From Paralvinella palmiformis (lineage: Eukaryota; Annelida; Polychaeta; Terebellida; Alvinellidae), in the NCBI GenBank assembly GCA_025642065.1, contig JAODUP010000952.1, positions 62,501 to 126,500 on the forward strand: DNA of 64,000 bases, in the 5' to 3' direction. A model generated the notes under the pieces. That model searched no databases. It had not been told where the DNA came from and saw only the letters and a program-made list of their open reading frames with translations. Positions 1 through 10,771 of this stretch are shown piece by piece. The position numbers and the translations under genes were made by a program. The stretch's first letter is position 1; each line of letters opens with the position of its first letter.

Positions 1-663
1 ATACAGCTACCCGATAAAGATTTCAATAAGTAACAACCGGTCGTTGCTATTGGGTCGAGTCAGGTTATATCGTTGCTACCATTACTGAACCGAATTGATT
101 GTGATTTATGCATATATTATTTAATTATACTGTGTATTATTATCATTTTACCTTTAAAATATATTTTAACTAGTTTTGTGGTGGTAATTGCCTTTTGAAT
201 AAAAGCATAGCAACACCCGTGCCAGCGCCTTAACTATCTTTACGGCACGCACATCTATCACACAAATATATATGCAAATACCACATTTAAAACAAAGGGC
301 AAGTATTCTCCCCTAAAGAGACCAGAAATCTGGCTGCTGGCATCTCTAAACAAAGAAAAATTAATTCACTGAAGTCTGAAAATTAAACAAAGAGTAGAAG
401 AATGGTAAAGAAAAGATCCACAAACTGAAACAGAGATCTGGCTAAAATAAACATCAGTAAAAAATAGTTGTTCTTAAAGAGAACAGAAATGGACGAAATA
501 ATGCAAAATATTCAGAAACGACTATTCAAGAATAGGAACACATTCACGAACAGAAATTAATTTAATCAAACAGAAATTAGGGTTTAATTAATTGTTTATT
601 AATTAATTGTTCATCAAATAAATCATAAACAAACAAGACACGATGGAAAGAACGTACTAGACA
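1..663. other. AT-rich stretch, nothing recognised
   Basis: No reading frame with coding character, splice-site pair or repeat family was recognised here. The sequence is AT-rich with short A-runs and TTAATTAATT motifs around 590-610. Confidence 0.5.
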
Positions 664-833
664 GTCGGGTTAATAAAGATAATAGTTAATAAAGATAATA
701 GTTAATAAAGATAATAGTTAATAAATAGTTAATAAAGATAATAGTTAATAAATAGTTAATAAATATAATAGTTAATAAATAGTTAATAAAGATAATAGTT
801 AATAAAGATAATAGTTAATAAAGATAATAGTTC
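664..833. repeat. AT-rich minisatellite, unit about 16 bp
   Basis: A tandem array of AATAAAGATAATAGTT and a shorter AATAAATAGTT variant. Long and short units alternate irregularly, as expected from replication slippage or unequal exchange. It ends just before TTCATTAGACAAC. Confidence 0.9.
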
Positions 834-1282
834 ATTAGACAACAACATCAGCAACAGCGTCAGAAACATAACTTAATAATTGTGTGTCTTACTTAAGAAA
901 TAGGGCCCATGTGTGTGTGTGTGCATGTGTGTGTGCGCGCACCTTAATCAATTCGAGAAGTATGAATCCCGAAAGTTCTATAAACTGGCGACGTTTTTTC
1001 TTACCCAAAATTATTCCGTTTATTTTCTAATTAACATCAATTTGACAACAAAAAAGTAATTAATCTCTGTCCTAATTATTAAATTATCTCAGTGTGATCA
1101 TTATGTTATAATATAAGACACGTGCAGACACCCTTCAGACAAACGATTAATGATATTTTGAGCTCTTCATTATTATCATCACTTGGGAAGATGATTACTA
1201 GACTGGTGACACTAACTTGGTACATTTATCTCACATCTGACATCATCAAAAAGGAACATCAGATAGTTCAGTATCGTGCCAT
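834..1282. other. Unassigned, with a short GT/GC repeat
   Basis: A mixed GT/GC dinucleotide run lies at 909-940. The rest is AT-rich without recognisable coding or repeat structure. The reading frame starting at 1122 runs into the element at 1291 and has no coding character. Confidence 0.45.
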
Positions 1283-1290
1283 ACATAGTG

Positions 1291-1433
1291 CAGACATGGG
1301 GTCAATTCCATTTGGTCAATTCCAATTGCAATTAATTTGTGGATTAAATTTGTTTTGGTAGGAAAATTCAATTCCAATTCATTTTTTTTAAATAATCAAT
1401 TCCAATTCCGGAATTGAATTGACCCCGCGTCTA
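1291..1433. mobile_element. hAT-type MITE, copy 1
   Basis: A 143-bp non-autonomous DNA element. The left end CAGACATGGGGTCAATTC is mirrored by GAATTGACCCCGCGTCT at the right end. The element is flanked by an exact 8-bp duplication, ACATAGTG, at 1283-1290 and 1434-1441. Eight-base duplications with CAG-type ends are the hallmark of hAT elements. The interior is a near-palindrome built from AATTCCAATT blocks and has no coding capacity. A longer relative lies at 8667-9003. Confidence 0.85.
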
Positions 1434-1441
1434 ACATAGTG

Positions 1442-1664
1442 TCAGGAGTAGTACTTCGTTTCTAGGACACTGACGTATGTTTTGAACGACCTTGACCCAT
1501 ACAAGGTCACGATCGTCATAAGTCAAGCGATCCAAACACCTAAGGATGAGGAAGTTAGGAGTATAACGACCTGTTTATTATTGGTTATGATAACAGTCCC
1601 GTAGTAACACGTAATAATATGCCAATTGTTGTTGGTGTAAAACGCCCCTATCATCCCACCGTCT
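1442..1664. other. Unassigned spacer
   Basis: Nothing recognisable; it lies between the MITE and the CAGA array. Confidence 0.4.
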
Positions 1665-1862
<198 letters not shown>

Positions 1863-2054
1863 AACACCTACCTGTCACGGAGTCCTAGATAAACTATCTA
1901 TGTCGGCAATATTGCACGTGTGCGTGCGTGCGTGTGAAGCTTATACATGGCTGATGATAATGACCTGGACCAGCCGCTAATAAATGGAGACGAGATTTCT
2001 GGGATCAACTTGTAGCTGGTAGATGCGTGCCAATTGGCTTGCGCATTGAGGCCA

Positions 2055-2087
<33 letters not shown>

Positions 2088-2331
2088 CACACGACTGTTG
2101 TGTTATAACACGACGAGTGGTTGTGGTAAATACTTCAGCAACAGACCGATTATCGCCCAATTGATTTATTAAGTCCGGAAACACGCATCCTTTGAGTTTT
2201 ATCAGAGAATAAATATAAGATCGGCGAAGGGGAAATAATTCTGTGATCATAATGAATCACGTGATTTGGATTGGCAAAGCTGATTGGTTGAATCATTATG
2301 TCATCACCAATTGATGAAAGCACTCCAACTA

Positions 2332-2332
<1 letters not shown>
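1863..2332. other. Unassigned, with (CA)n
   Basis: Contains a (CA)n tract at about 2055-2083 and a GTGCGTGC run near 1918-1935. No gene is recognised. Confidence 0.45.
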
Positions 2333-2387
<55 letters not shown>

Positions 2388-2408
2388 TTAAACAAATTGA
2401 ATATATAT

Positions 2409-2442
<34 letters not shown>
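2333..2442. repeat. Compound (TA)n microsatellite
   Basis: Two long TA tracts (2333-2382 and 2413-2442) are separated by about 30 bp of AT-rich sequence. This is one of several pure TA runs in the window. Confidence 0.95.
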
Positions 2443-2447
<5 letters not shown>

Positions 2448-2756
2448 GAGTTTGAATGATCAATCATTATCGTATATTTCCAGGAATATTTATGAGAGAC
2501 ATTTGTGATTTAGTTCATTAAGATTCGAGTAAATCAGAAAACAATTTATCCAAAGTTGCTTGTACTATCAAAGTCCCCGCTCTCCCCCCCATCCCAACTT
2601 ATAGTTTATTGAGTAACATAAAGACCTTGTTTCAACTTTAACATTCTCCGCTCTTCATTTTCGGGATCCTGATAGCGTGTTACCTAGTCACACAGCTGGT
2701 AGCGGCCACCAAACTGTAGACACAATTGAACCCCCCCCCCCCTGATCACAGATTCA

Positions 2757-2960
2757 GTCTGGCAGTCTATGTCAGATATATAGTAGTTTGTGAGTCTACA
2801 TAAGTCATACAGTAGTTTGGGAGTCTATGTCAGATGTATAATAGTTTGGAAGTCTACATAAGATATATAACAGTTTGGGAGTCTATGTCAGATATATTTG
2901 TTGTCGGCAGTGTCTATCTCGTGTACGGCAGGGTGTCTATCTCGTGTACGTGTCTATATC
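2757..2960. repeat. Degenerate minisatellite
   Basis: Repeats of GTAGTTTGGGAGTCTATGTC followed by AGATATATA, alternating with a version reading GAGTCTACATAAG. After 2900 the array changes to a shorter unit ending GTGTCTATCTCGTGTACG, present twice. A C-run (2729-2742) precedes it. Confidence 0.8.
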
Positions 2961-4026
2961 CAAACATATGACTAACGGGGATACGGACTAGATTATAGCG
3001 GTTGACGAAATGATGTTGTTAAATTACGTTAAGTCAACAGAGTCTGATAACGGATATCCGGTCATTGGTTACGTACAAATGACATGGAAAGTTGCTTAAT
3101 CTGACACCAAAATGGATCTCTCTCTCTCTCTCTCTCTCTGCGTGCGTGTGTGTGCGTGTTTTCACGCTCAACAACCAATTCCTGCCATATATAAACTGCG
3201 TCCCTGACAACAGACATATTCTATATAATGAGCTCTCTAATGATAAACCGGTTAACCCAAAGACTCCACTGTAGCACACCTGTTCTGGAAAAAAATGGAA
3301 CGACGGTCATTTTCCAAGCAGATATACTCTTGAGGTAGTAAATTAACTTTCGGCCGATTCATGCATCAACACTTAAATCGGCTTGTTGTGTTTAATTTTA
3401 AAATACTACCCAACTTTTATAAATATGAACTTGTCTTAACAGCTGTTAGCTGCACAACAACTAATATGACAGTGATCCAAACGAATTACACGTTTATATA
3501 CTAAACTGAAATGCCATAAAAAGTATTGCTCCGTATTATGGTGTGACTACTCCATGTCGAGTATATCCAAATTTAGAGTATTGCATAATAATGTTTCGTA
3601 ATTTATTAGGCTACGGTAGTCGCGATCAGGCCAGTTCGATGTTTGCAATCAACGCAATTGATACATATTTCACATTTCGCCAAAAGTTGTTGTCGTCTAT
3701 AAATAATATTGTTACTTGTATTAATACCAACACATGGTTGCTACATAACTACATCTGGCAGCAGTGGGATAATTCTTTACATATTTTTCATAACTATTGA
3801 ATTTTTCTAGTCATTTAATATGCTATTTTTTATTGTAATCTAGTCCTTTTATGTTAAGTATTTATGAATGTACACACTATGGGTGTTTTACCTGAAATAC
3901 AATCTATCTATCTATCTATTACGAATACAAGTCATCGGACTGGGAATCACGAGAATAAAGGTGATAAGAGGGTGCTGCCACCTGTAAAGTGGAGCCACCT
4001 GTGGAATGGCAAACACATACACTGTT
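2961..4026. other. Unassigned intergenic sequence
   Basis: A (CT)n tract with a GT tail sits at 3117-3155. No exon, promoter or repeat family was recognised. Frames at 3092, 3543 and 3864 lack coding features. Confidence 0.45.
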
Positions 4027-4198
4027 TGTTTTGGATGTTTTACGGACACTTTTTGTGCACAAAGTAGGCTAATTGGACCGAACGATCTCCGAAGGTAATG
4101 AGGCGAAGCGAAAGACGAAACACCCTTCAGCCATGCCCTCCCCGAGATTTGAACTCAGAAGGTTGTGATCTGTGACCAACAGCGCTACCAGTTAGATG
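4027..4198 (-). mobile_element. SINE-A copy (tRNA-derived)
   Basis: An old copy of the most abundant SINE of the window. Read on the minus strand it has a tRNA-like head (box-A-like and box B, GAGTTCAAATCTC) followed by the conserved body that ends GTCCGTAAAACATCC. It is diverged from the youngest copies. Confidence 0.75.
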
Positions 4199-4394
4199 AT
4201 GATGATAAGAATGATGATGTATCCTATTCTACTATTTTTTATTATTTTATTATTGAATTATTTATTGTTTTGACAAATAAATAAATTATTAAAACCCCAA
4301 AATATCATTTATCGCAAACTACTGATATTCTAGATAACGCTGCTAAGTTCAATCAGTTCGAATGTCAATTAACATCAAATAGCATACATCTTAC

Positions 4395-4489
4395 CTTCAA
4401 CAGCGCGATATCATGCACATCATAAGGACACAGACAGTATGGCGGACACACACACGGATACGCAGCGGTGACCCCAATACTGTTTACAT
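4395..4489 (-). CDS. Candidate coding exon, unidentified gene
   Basis: An open 95-nt segment on the minus strand lies between a usable acceptor (TATTCCAG) and a good donor (GAAG then GTAAGATG). It enters in phase 1 and leaves in phase 0, with 31 complete codons. Its last residues are YDVHDIALLK. HDIALLK resembles the catalytic-Asp segment of trypsin-like serine proteases, in which an Asp precedes Ile-Ala-Leu-Leu. No His (TAAHC) or Ser (GDSGGP) exon was found nearby, so protease identity is a guess. The entry phase matches the exit phase of the 10604-10771 exon, which allows them to be neighbours in one gene. The Cys-rich middle comes from a GTGTGT tract, which lowers confidence. Confidence 0.3.
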
Positions 4490-4504
4490 CTGGAATACGT
4501 GGCC

Positions 4505-4505
<1 letters not shown>

Positions 4506-4541
<36 letters not shown>
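4506..4541. repeat. (GT)n microsatellite
   Basis: Eighteen GT units without interruption, directly next to the candidate exon at 4395-4489. Confidence 0.95.
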
Positions 4542-4545
<4 letters not shown>

Positions 4546-4559
4546 TATGGCGCATAATT

Positions 4560-5177
4560 AGGGAAATATCCAACCATAAATACTGGTTAAGCTAATATTC
4601 CATATACTCCCTGAAACACAAACATTCCATATACGCGGTATACAGCATGCGGCTTGTGTGATTCCATATCTAGGCGCGTTCAGTCTCTTATGCCAAGAAC
4701 ATGGAAATACAACAGAAGTACAGAATGGATAGCTATCCAAAAACAGCGTGTATGTGTGTGTGGGGGGGGGGGGCGGAGTAACTCCCCCAAAACTTATTTC
4801 CACATTATACATCCCAAAAACTACTTATAAAATTATTATTAAAACAATATATCGTGTTGTTACAGCCTTAGAATGCTTATTCAGGAATATGCCGAAGATT
4901 TTCAAGCCAAGAACACGGCTAATCAGTCCAAATTGCAGCTTTCTCTGTTTGAAATGGAGCAACATAACTTGTTACTGATTGCTACTGCATATAAATGTAT
5001 GCAATTAAAAAAACTTAACAAGCAAAAAAAAACACCACTGGTGGGTGCATGACACGAACAAGAACCGGCTTCAACAAGGAACCTATCATAATCCGGTCAA
5101 GGAACCGCAATTTGACGGGGAGAAAATTCGAACAATAATTCAGGTTGACCAGAGAATCTAAAATCCCGCCAAACTGT
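4560..5177. other. Unassigned, with poly-G tract
   Basis: A GTGTGTGTGTGGGGGGGGGG run at about 4749-4772 is the only structure noticed. Nothing coding is recognised. Confidence 0.4.
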
Positions 5178-5186
5178 TCGGGAAAC

Positions 5187-5655
5187 GGGTTCCGGTCAAG
5201 AGCCCTCTAGGTCAAAAGCCCCAGGGAGAAAAACCCCTAGGTTAAAACCGCTCAATTTTTTTAGTAGGTCAAAAGCGCCGCTCATATATATCTGGATAAT
5301 TTGTTATTTTCGTAGAAATATTTGAGTAATATTTTTAATAATGGCACATAAAAGGTGTACATAGATATATGGCACATTCATACAACAACTCATTATTTTT
5401 GTACTGACAATTTATTCACAGCAATAGAAATAAACTCAGCATTAAATGATGACGGTAATTATTGAAAGGTATTTTTCGAAAGAAAATATAACACTATAAA
5501 TAAATAAAATATATCATTTACCAAATAAACATTTTTCCTGATAACAATACATTTCATATTAAACTGAATGTGAGGGCTATTTACCTATTTCAAAATAAGA
5601 AGTGAGGGCTTTTAGCCTAGGGGCTTTTGACCTGGGGGGCTTTTGACGTACACCC
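5187..5655. mobile_element. Non-autonomous DNA transposon with 9-bp target duplication
   Basis: A 469-bp element flanked by an exact 9-bp repeat, TCGGGAAAC (5178-5186 and 5656-5664). Its ends form inverted repeats of about 36 bp: GGGT....GTCAAGAGCCC then AGGTCAAAAGCCCC at the left, and the complement of GGGT....GTCAAAAGCCC then AGGTCAAAAGCCCC at the right. The GTCAAAAGC block recurs inside each end (for example near 5268 and 5629), which looks like repeated transposase-binding sites. Nine-base duplications fit Mutator-like elements; hAT (8 bp) is the alternative. No coding capacity. Confidence 0.8.
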
Positions 5656-5664
5656 TCGGGAAAC

Positions 5665-6484
5665 ACCTGCCCCTGACGTCATATTCTAGATTCCCCCGTC
5701 CGTTTTTTTTTAATGTTGCCGTACGAATCGCTACGCGGAGCTATTCAGTTTGCCGCATCCGCATCCGCACGACAAATCGTATGCCGCATCCGGACATATG
5801 GAAGCGCTCTCATACGTTTACTTGCTTTTCCATTTTTGCCATATCCGCACACCGCGTACATGGAATCCAGGCTTAAGGTGGAATTTAAATCTTATTCTCC
5901 GAGGTTTTTGCTTGTAGTTCGGAGAGTATCCACAGGCTGTCGCTTAGTTGGGACAACCTGTCGAGGTTTGTGGTGAAGTACTGTATCTACTGTGCTAATG
6001 AAGAACCCCCCCCCCCCGGCCCCCATATAAGACACTTCGTAACATCAACGTATAGAATAGAAGTTTTAATAGGATTTAGTCAAACGGCTGTTGATCGACA
6101 GCCAATAACAACATTGCAAGGAACAGAGCTGACTTAACAACAAACAACGACATCTTCGCGTACTGATTCAACAAAGAATTATAATTCTATACACCAGTGA
6201 CTCCAAGATGGAGATAATAAAACTTGTTGTATAAACGAGAAATTGATGATTTAGATAATTTGTTTATTATATTTTCAAAGCTGCTCCAACATCATAGACA
6301 GATAGCGTGTCATCGGGATGGGACACCTGCTAAGATCAATCGTTTGATCGTTATCATTCTGTACGCAATAACCGCTTATACAACACATTCACACGTCAAA
6401 TTATTATAATTCTATTTACATTAATATGATCATATTGAAGATTTCTCTAAAACTGTATATACTTGGCAATGTCTCTTATCTCCC

Positions 6485-6523
<39 letters not shown>

Positions 6524-6984
6524 ACAAAAATTTGTTATAAAACGTATTAAACTCAATACACATCATACCGATTACTGGATGCAGTAATGTTGCACACCGT
6601 ATTCTACAGATCAACATGTTGTTATAACATCAAATATAACAACAACAAAATCCCCATATAAGTGCTTGAAATGACTTACATTTATTCCTGCATTTCCCAT
6701 AAAAATAACATTTGGAGAATTGGTCACAGGCGAGCATTAATCGTCGACATAGAAAACTTTGGTGATATTACTTCTGAACGAACAGTACTTCAAGAGTAAC
6801 GCTGAATGTGTATAGCACCGCCGCGTAGGGTTATGACATAACAGTCATAACGTTGGCCACTCCTTACTGGCGCAGTAATAAAATCGCAAACTGACGATCA
6901 TTTGTGAATTATTACTATCTTTGTCGGTCTCAATGCTGCTGCTGCTGGTGGTGGGATACTGTACTTAAGGTCTAAGCATCACCA
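5665..6984. other. Unassigned intergenic sequence
   Basis: Contains GCATCC-type short repeats at 5755-5800, a C-run at 6006-6018 and a (TA)n tract at 6486-6521. No gene or repeat family is recognised. Confidence 0.45.
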
Positions 6985-7056
6985 CCTCATCACCCAGGCT
7001 GTGCCGAATAAGCGACAGTCTGGGGATTCTCCCCGAACAACAAAACAAACAAACCT
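6985..7056 (+). mobile_element. SINE-B, 3' tail fragment
   Basis: Matches the last 60-70 bp of SINE-B: CTGTGCCGAATAAGCGACAG then TGGGGATTCTCCCCGAACAA. It sits about 20 bp upstream of a full-length copy in the same orientation. Both tails are followed by CAAACCTCAGCAC. Confidence 0.75.
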
Positions 7057-7073
7057 CAGCACTCATTAACAGT

Positions 7074-7443
7074 GAGCTGCGGCGGCCTAGCGGTTAAGCA
7101 TCTGCACTTGGTGCCAACGGTCACAGGTTCGAACCCCGCGAGAGGTCGAAACTTTTCCAGAGATTAATTTCTCGGCTCACTACATCGTGGGTGGCTGACC
7201 ACGTTAAATAGCGCTGCCGTCTCCATTGAATTATTTAAAATAAAGGGGGGGCGTTAAAGATCCCCCTGAGGACGTAAAACACTATGGCAGTGACCACCCT
7301 CGGGGTATTTCGGCTCCATCTTTCCGTACTGCTCCCCTGTGAGTGGTGGGGGAGGAGGTGTCTCAACCACTCCAACATAGACTGCTGTGCCGAATAAGCA
7401 ACAGCCTGGGGATTCTCCCCGAACAACAAAACAAACCTCAGCA
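7074..7443 (+). mobile_element. SINE-B, full-length tRNA-derived SINE
   Basis: A second SINE family of about 365 bp. The head is tRNA-like: box A GCGGCCTAGCGGTTAAGC at the 5' end and box B GGTTCGAACCCC about 45 bp later. The body contains ACTACATCGTGGGTGGCTGA and GTGACCACCCTCGG, and the tail is GGGGATTCTCCCCGAACAAC. A second copy is at 45828-46176. RNA polymerase III transcription from the internal boxes is expected of such elements. The reading frames seen here on both strands are incidental. Confidence 0.85.
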
Positions 7444-8658
7444 CCCAGATGAGTATCCCCTGGACTACACGAGCCAGACAGACGAAGAGTCGAAACTGAA
7501 CAAAGCCAAACATTCAACCTTATCCACGGTGAACAATCTTAAGAGATCACCTCTTTTAGAGAGCACTAAAAAAGGTTGACGCCGCAAAGGGTACCGTGCT
7601 TTGCGTTAAGTTTGATATATTAATGCTTTCTTATTAATAATTTTGTGATTGCCTCCTAAAATAAGACTGGCTATTTCGAAAGATGCTATATTGCTCTGAA
7701 TAAGTGAAAACGGAAAACAAAGTCAGATGATCCAATTACGAGGATTGATCAAAGCGCCGCCAGGTGAATGATAACGACACTACACGTCACGTGGTATTTG
7801 ATTTTGGTTCTAATATGAATCTGGTCTGCTGGACTACTATAATGACCGTGTGGGGGGGGGGGGTTCCTACGGTCATACAGTAAGAAATCCATAAACAAGC
7901 CGAAATGAGCACACACTGGGATTATATTGAATGAAAACAAATATCCTCTGTGGATCAATAAGTGCTGATCAATGACGGGTAGATAATTAACTAGGGGGAT
8001 GGAGTCGCCCACAACAAATCCCCGCCGCTTTGTGTCACACACACACACCTCAGAAAAGATCAAACGAAACAAACGACCCAATTAGACAAACACCGTTAAT
8101 TACTAGGTAATGAATTATCGAGTATCCATGACAACAGGACCGACATACTGGCAGCATCTTTGAGCTTATGGCAGCGGGAAATAAAACACAACTAAAACAA
8201 ATTTCCATAATATAATAATAACTGATAATACGATTTGATCATATCTGACGTAATCTAATAACGAATAATCCGAAGTAAGACGACAAAGTTATAGTCTAGT
8301 TTTACAATATATGCAACAAAATATAATTATCAGCTAATTATATATCTGTTGACCCTATTATTATTATTATTATTTAGCCTGATACAACCATTGTGACGTA
8401 TGCCCAACTTTTATCTCCGTATCTTTGTCAACTTGAGCGGGAATATTTCGGGAAACGTGACTTTTACCTCTTCCCAAGATCGATTGAGAGAAGTGAAGAG
8501 AAAGATGTTAATGCCATTATCTTCTGCTCGTCCATTACGTCTGGAACTGTTCAGTCTAAAATAGAGTTCCATAACAGACGCGGAACATCACTTAGATAAC
8601 AGAATTCCAGGTAATTGGCAGAGTGCTGGCCAGTTCAGCTGATAAAGTAACATCCTAT
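7444..8658. other. Unassigned intergenic sequence
   Basis: Contains a G-run at 7851-7863 and a short TTA repeat near 8358-8372. The frame at 8393-8599 is open but has no acceptor, start context or known domain. Confidence 0.4.
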
Positions 8659-8666
8659 GGTGTAAC

Positions 8667-9003
8667 CAGACATCGGGTCAATTCGATTCGGGAACTGAAA
8701 TTGATGGGCAATTCCAAAATTGCTTACCTATAAAAAAATGGAATCAGAATTGAATTTTTTTTAATTGGAATTGAAGGGTTCGCTACAAAACAAATAAAAT
8801 CCACAAATTAATTTAGCATTTAATTTTTTAATTGGGAAATATTTCTTCCATGACAATCGCACTTGGAATATAAACTAATCGGAGTAGGTATTCCAAGTAG
8901 GTACTCGGAGTATCTACTCATGGTATAAAGTAGTAGGTAAAAATGGAATTGGAATTGATAAATTTGATGTGGAATTGACCAAATGGAATTGACCCCAAGT
9001 CTG
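8667..9003. mobile_element. hAT-type MITE, copy 2 (longer)
   Basis: 337 bp, with ends CAGACATCGGGTCAATTC and GAATTGACCCCAAGTCTG. It is flanked by an 8-bp duplication with one mismatch (GGTGTAAC at 8659-8666, GATGTAAC at 9004-9011). The terminal 25 bp and the AATTGGAATTG interior blocks match the 143-bp copy at 1291. About 190 bp of extra interior sequence distinguishes it, so the short copy is probably a deletion derivative or this one carries an insert. Confidence 0.85.
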
Positions 9004-9011
9004 GATGTAAC

Positions 9012-10603
9012 AGCCGAGGGTCTCACAGAAAAGTGTCTGAGCCAGTTTGAGGATATTTAAGATAATGTTATGTTATTGATATATGAGTCTAATGATGCGG
9101 GGTGGGGGGTGTGGGGGTGTGAGGAGAAGAATCTTCGTCTTGTAATCGTTAACAAATAATGTGAATACAGTGATTCACAAGTGGTAACTCGGAACACGCC
9201 GTAATACATCGTTTACATTAATATCGGCCTCAATCCAGTAGAATAGCTGATCCTCAAACACAAGACGAGCTGCAAAATCTGAGCTGAAGATGATGGATAA
9301 GAACTGATTTTATATTTGATGTCAGTGTCATGACCGGACTCTCCCGACTTGACCCCTGATATTGCTAATGGTTAAACCGAGAGTGGTTAAGGGAGAGAGA
9401 GAGAGAGAGGGAGAGAGAGGGAGAGAGAGAGATGTTTTGAACAGCCTGGTGGTAAACCTTCCGATTAGGACATAAATATTAAAAATCGTCACTGTCTAAA
9501 AGAGTTAATCGTCATATCCTATTTACAGTTTTGACAGGTGAAGTTCGTCCCATTGTCTACACGACAGCTGATATAGAAATCCTTTATGTAAGTTACAAAT
9601 TGTTCACCGATGTCAACAATTTGTTTTCCTTGGTCAATAACTTGTTCTTCCAGGTCAACAGCTTATTCTCCAGGGTCAACGGCATTACGTTTGAGAGTAA
9701 TCATAGGGCTATTCGTTTTAAAATAAACATCACTTTATCATAACATTTTAAGGAATCTAATGTTCCTCCATAAAACTAACTACATTCATAAACCTATAAA
9801 ACAAATGTTTATATGAAGATACGCCCAATACTGCCAGCACAAACATTCACCTGTAAAGGTACAAACGGTAGATCATAGACCATAATCCTTGGAAGACAAA
9901 TCCAACGAAGTACGTTTTAAACTTGTTTCTTGTTTTCAAATTGCTGGAATATTTAAGAAAGTTTCGACAACGCAAAATATCAACACAAAATTTGTTGATG
10001 ACAAACATCTAGCTAAGTTTATGAACAGGGTTAGCTCAAAACGTCATCTGGGATTACTTATATATATATATATATGACTGACACTATATGAGATAATATT
10101 TTATATATGCCAGTGTGTGAACGACACACACACACAAACACGCACACGCACACACACACGTTATATTGGTAGGTTTGTACCAAGTCTAAACAAATTATTT
10201 ACTCACTCACTCACTCATCGCTGCTTACTTCCGTTTGGGTAATTATTTAAGACTGAAGTGTGCTGAAACATCTCCCTCAACGTCAATCCTCAAATGTCTT
10301 GTGATAACTGGCAATCTAGACTCCAGTCTAAACCATAATCTAGACGATAATATTAATCGCTAACTGATGAATCCCAAACATATTTTTAGGGGGGAATGTC
10401 CGTCTAATTGTATTTATTCAAATAGCAGAATGAATAGCTAACAACCTAAATATGTGGCTATAATTAGTTATACCTAAAACAGGATATCGCAACACACACA
10501 TAAGGTAATAAAATAAACGTCTACTAGACACACAAACACACCTGTCTCATATCCTTACATGTCTTCTTAACACAAGTCTAGGTCGCACCTAGTTTCAGCT
10601 TAC
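9012..10603. other. Unassigned intergenic sequence
   Basis: Holds a GT-rich G-run patch near 9099-9122, a (GA)n tract at 9391-9432, a cluster of GGTCAACA-like repeats at 9610-9680 (TTGTTTTCCTTGGTCAATAA and relatives, about 24-bp unit, four copies), (TA)n at 10060-10074 and (CA)n at 10122-10160. No gene is recognised. Confidence 0.45.
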
Positions 10604-10771
10604 CAAGATGACCGTCGTAAAATATAGACTTGAGGAACGACTCTGTCTCATCCGTGAAGCTGTTGAGGCAGGACATGAGATGAGGATCATAGGAGAGAAG
10701 AAGCTGATAGGCGTTGCGAACTTTTCTGGGATTAAGATTTTTATGTTTCTTCGTCATTTGTGGGTAGAATC
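10604..10771 (-). CDS. Probable coding exon of an unidentified minus-strand gene
   Basis: A clean 168-nt open segment on the minus strand. It is bounded by the acceptor GTATCTGCTAG and the strong donor CTTG then GTAAGC, phase 1 in and phase 1 out. It encodes 55 full codons with varied codon use and ordinary protein composition, for example NLNPRKVRNAYQLLLSYDP and later ETESFLKSIFYDGHL. I do not recognise the family. The basic segment followed by a likely amphipathic helix suggests a soluble, helical region. The opposite strand is also open for 55 codons from an ATG at 10608, but the splice sites and composition favour the minus strand. It could belong with the minus-strand exons at 4.4, 18.4 and 29.6 kb. 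Confidence 0.55.

Noticed and set aside
664..833. CRISPR-like array
   Set aside because: Units are contiguous without unique spacers; it is a eukaryotic minisatellite.
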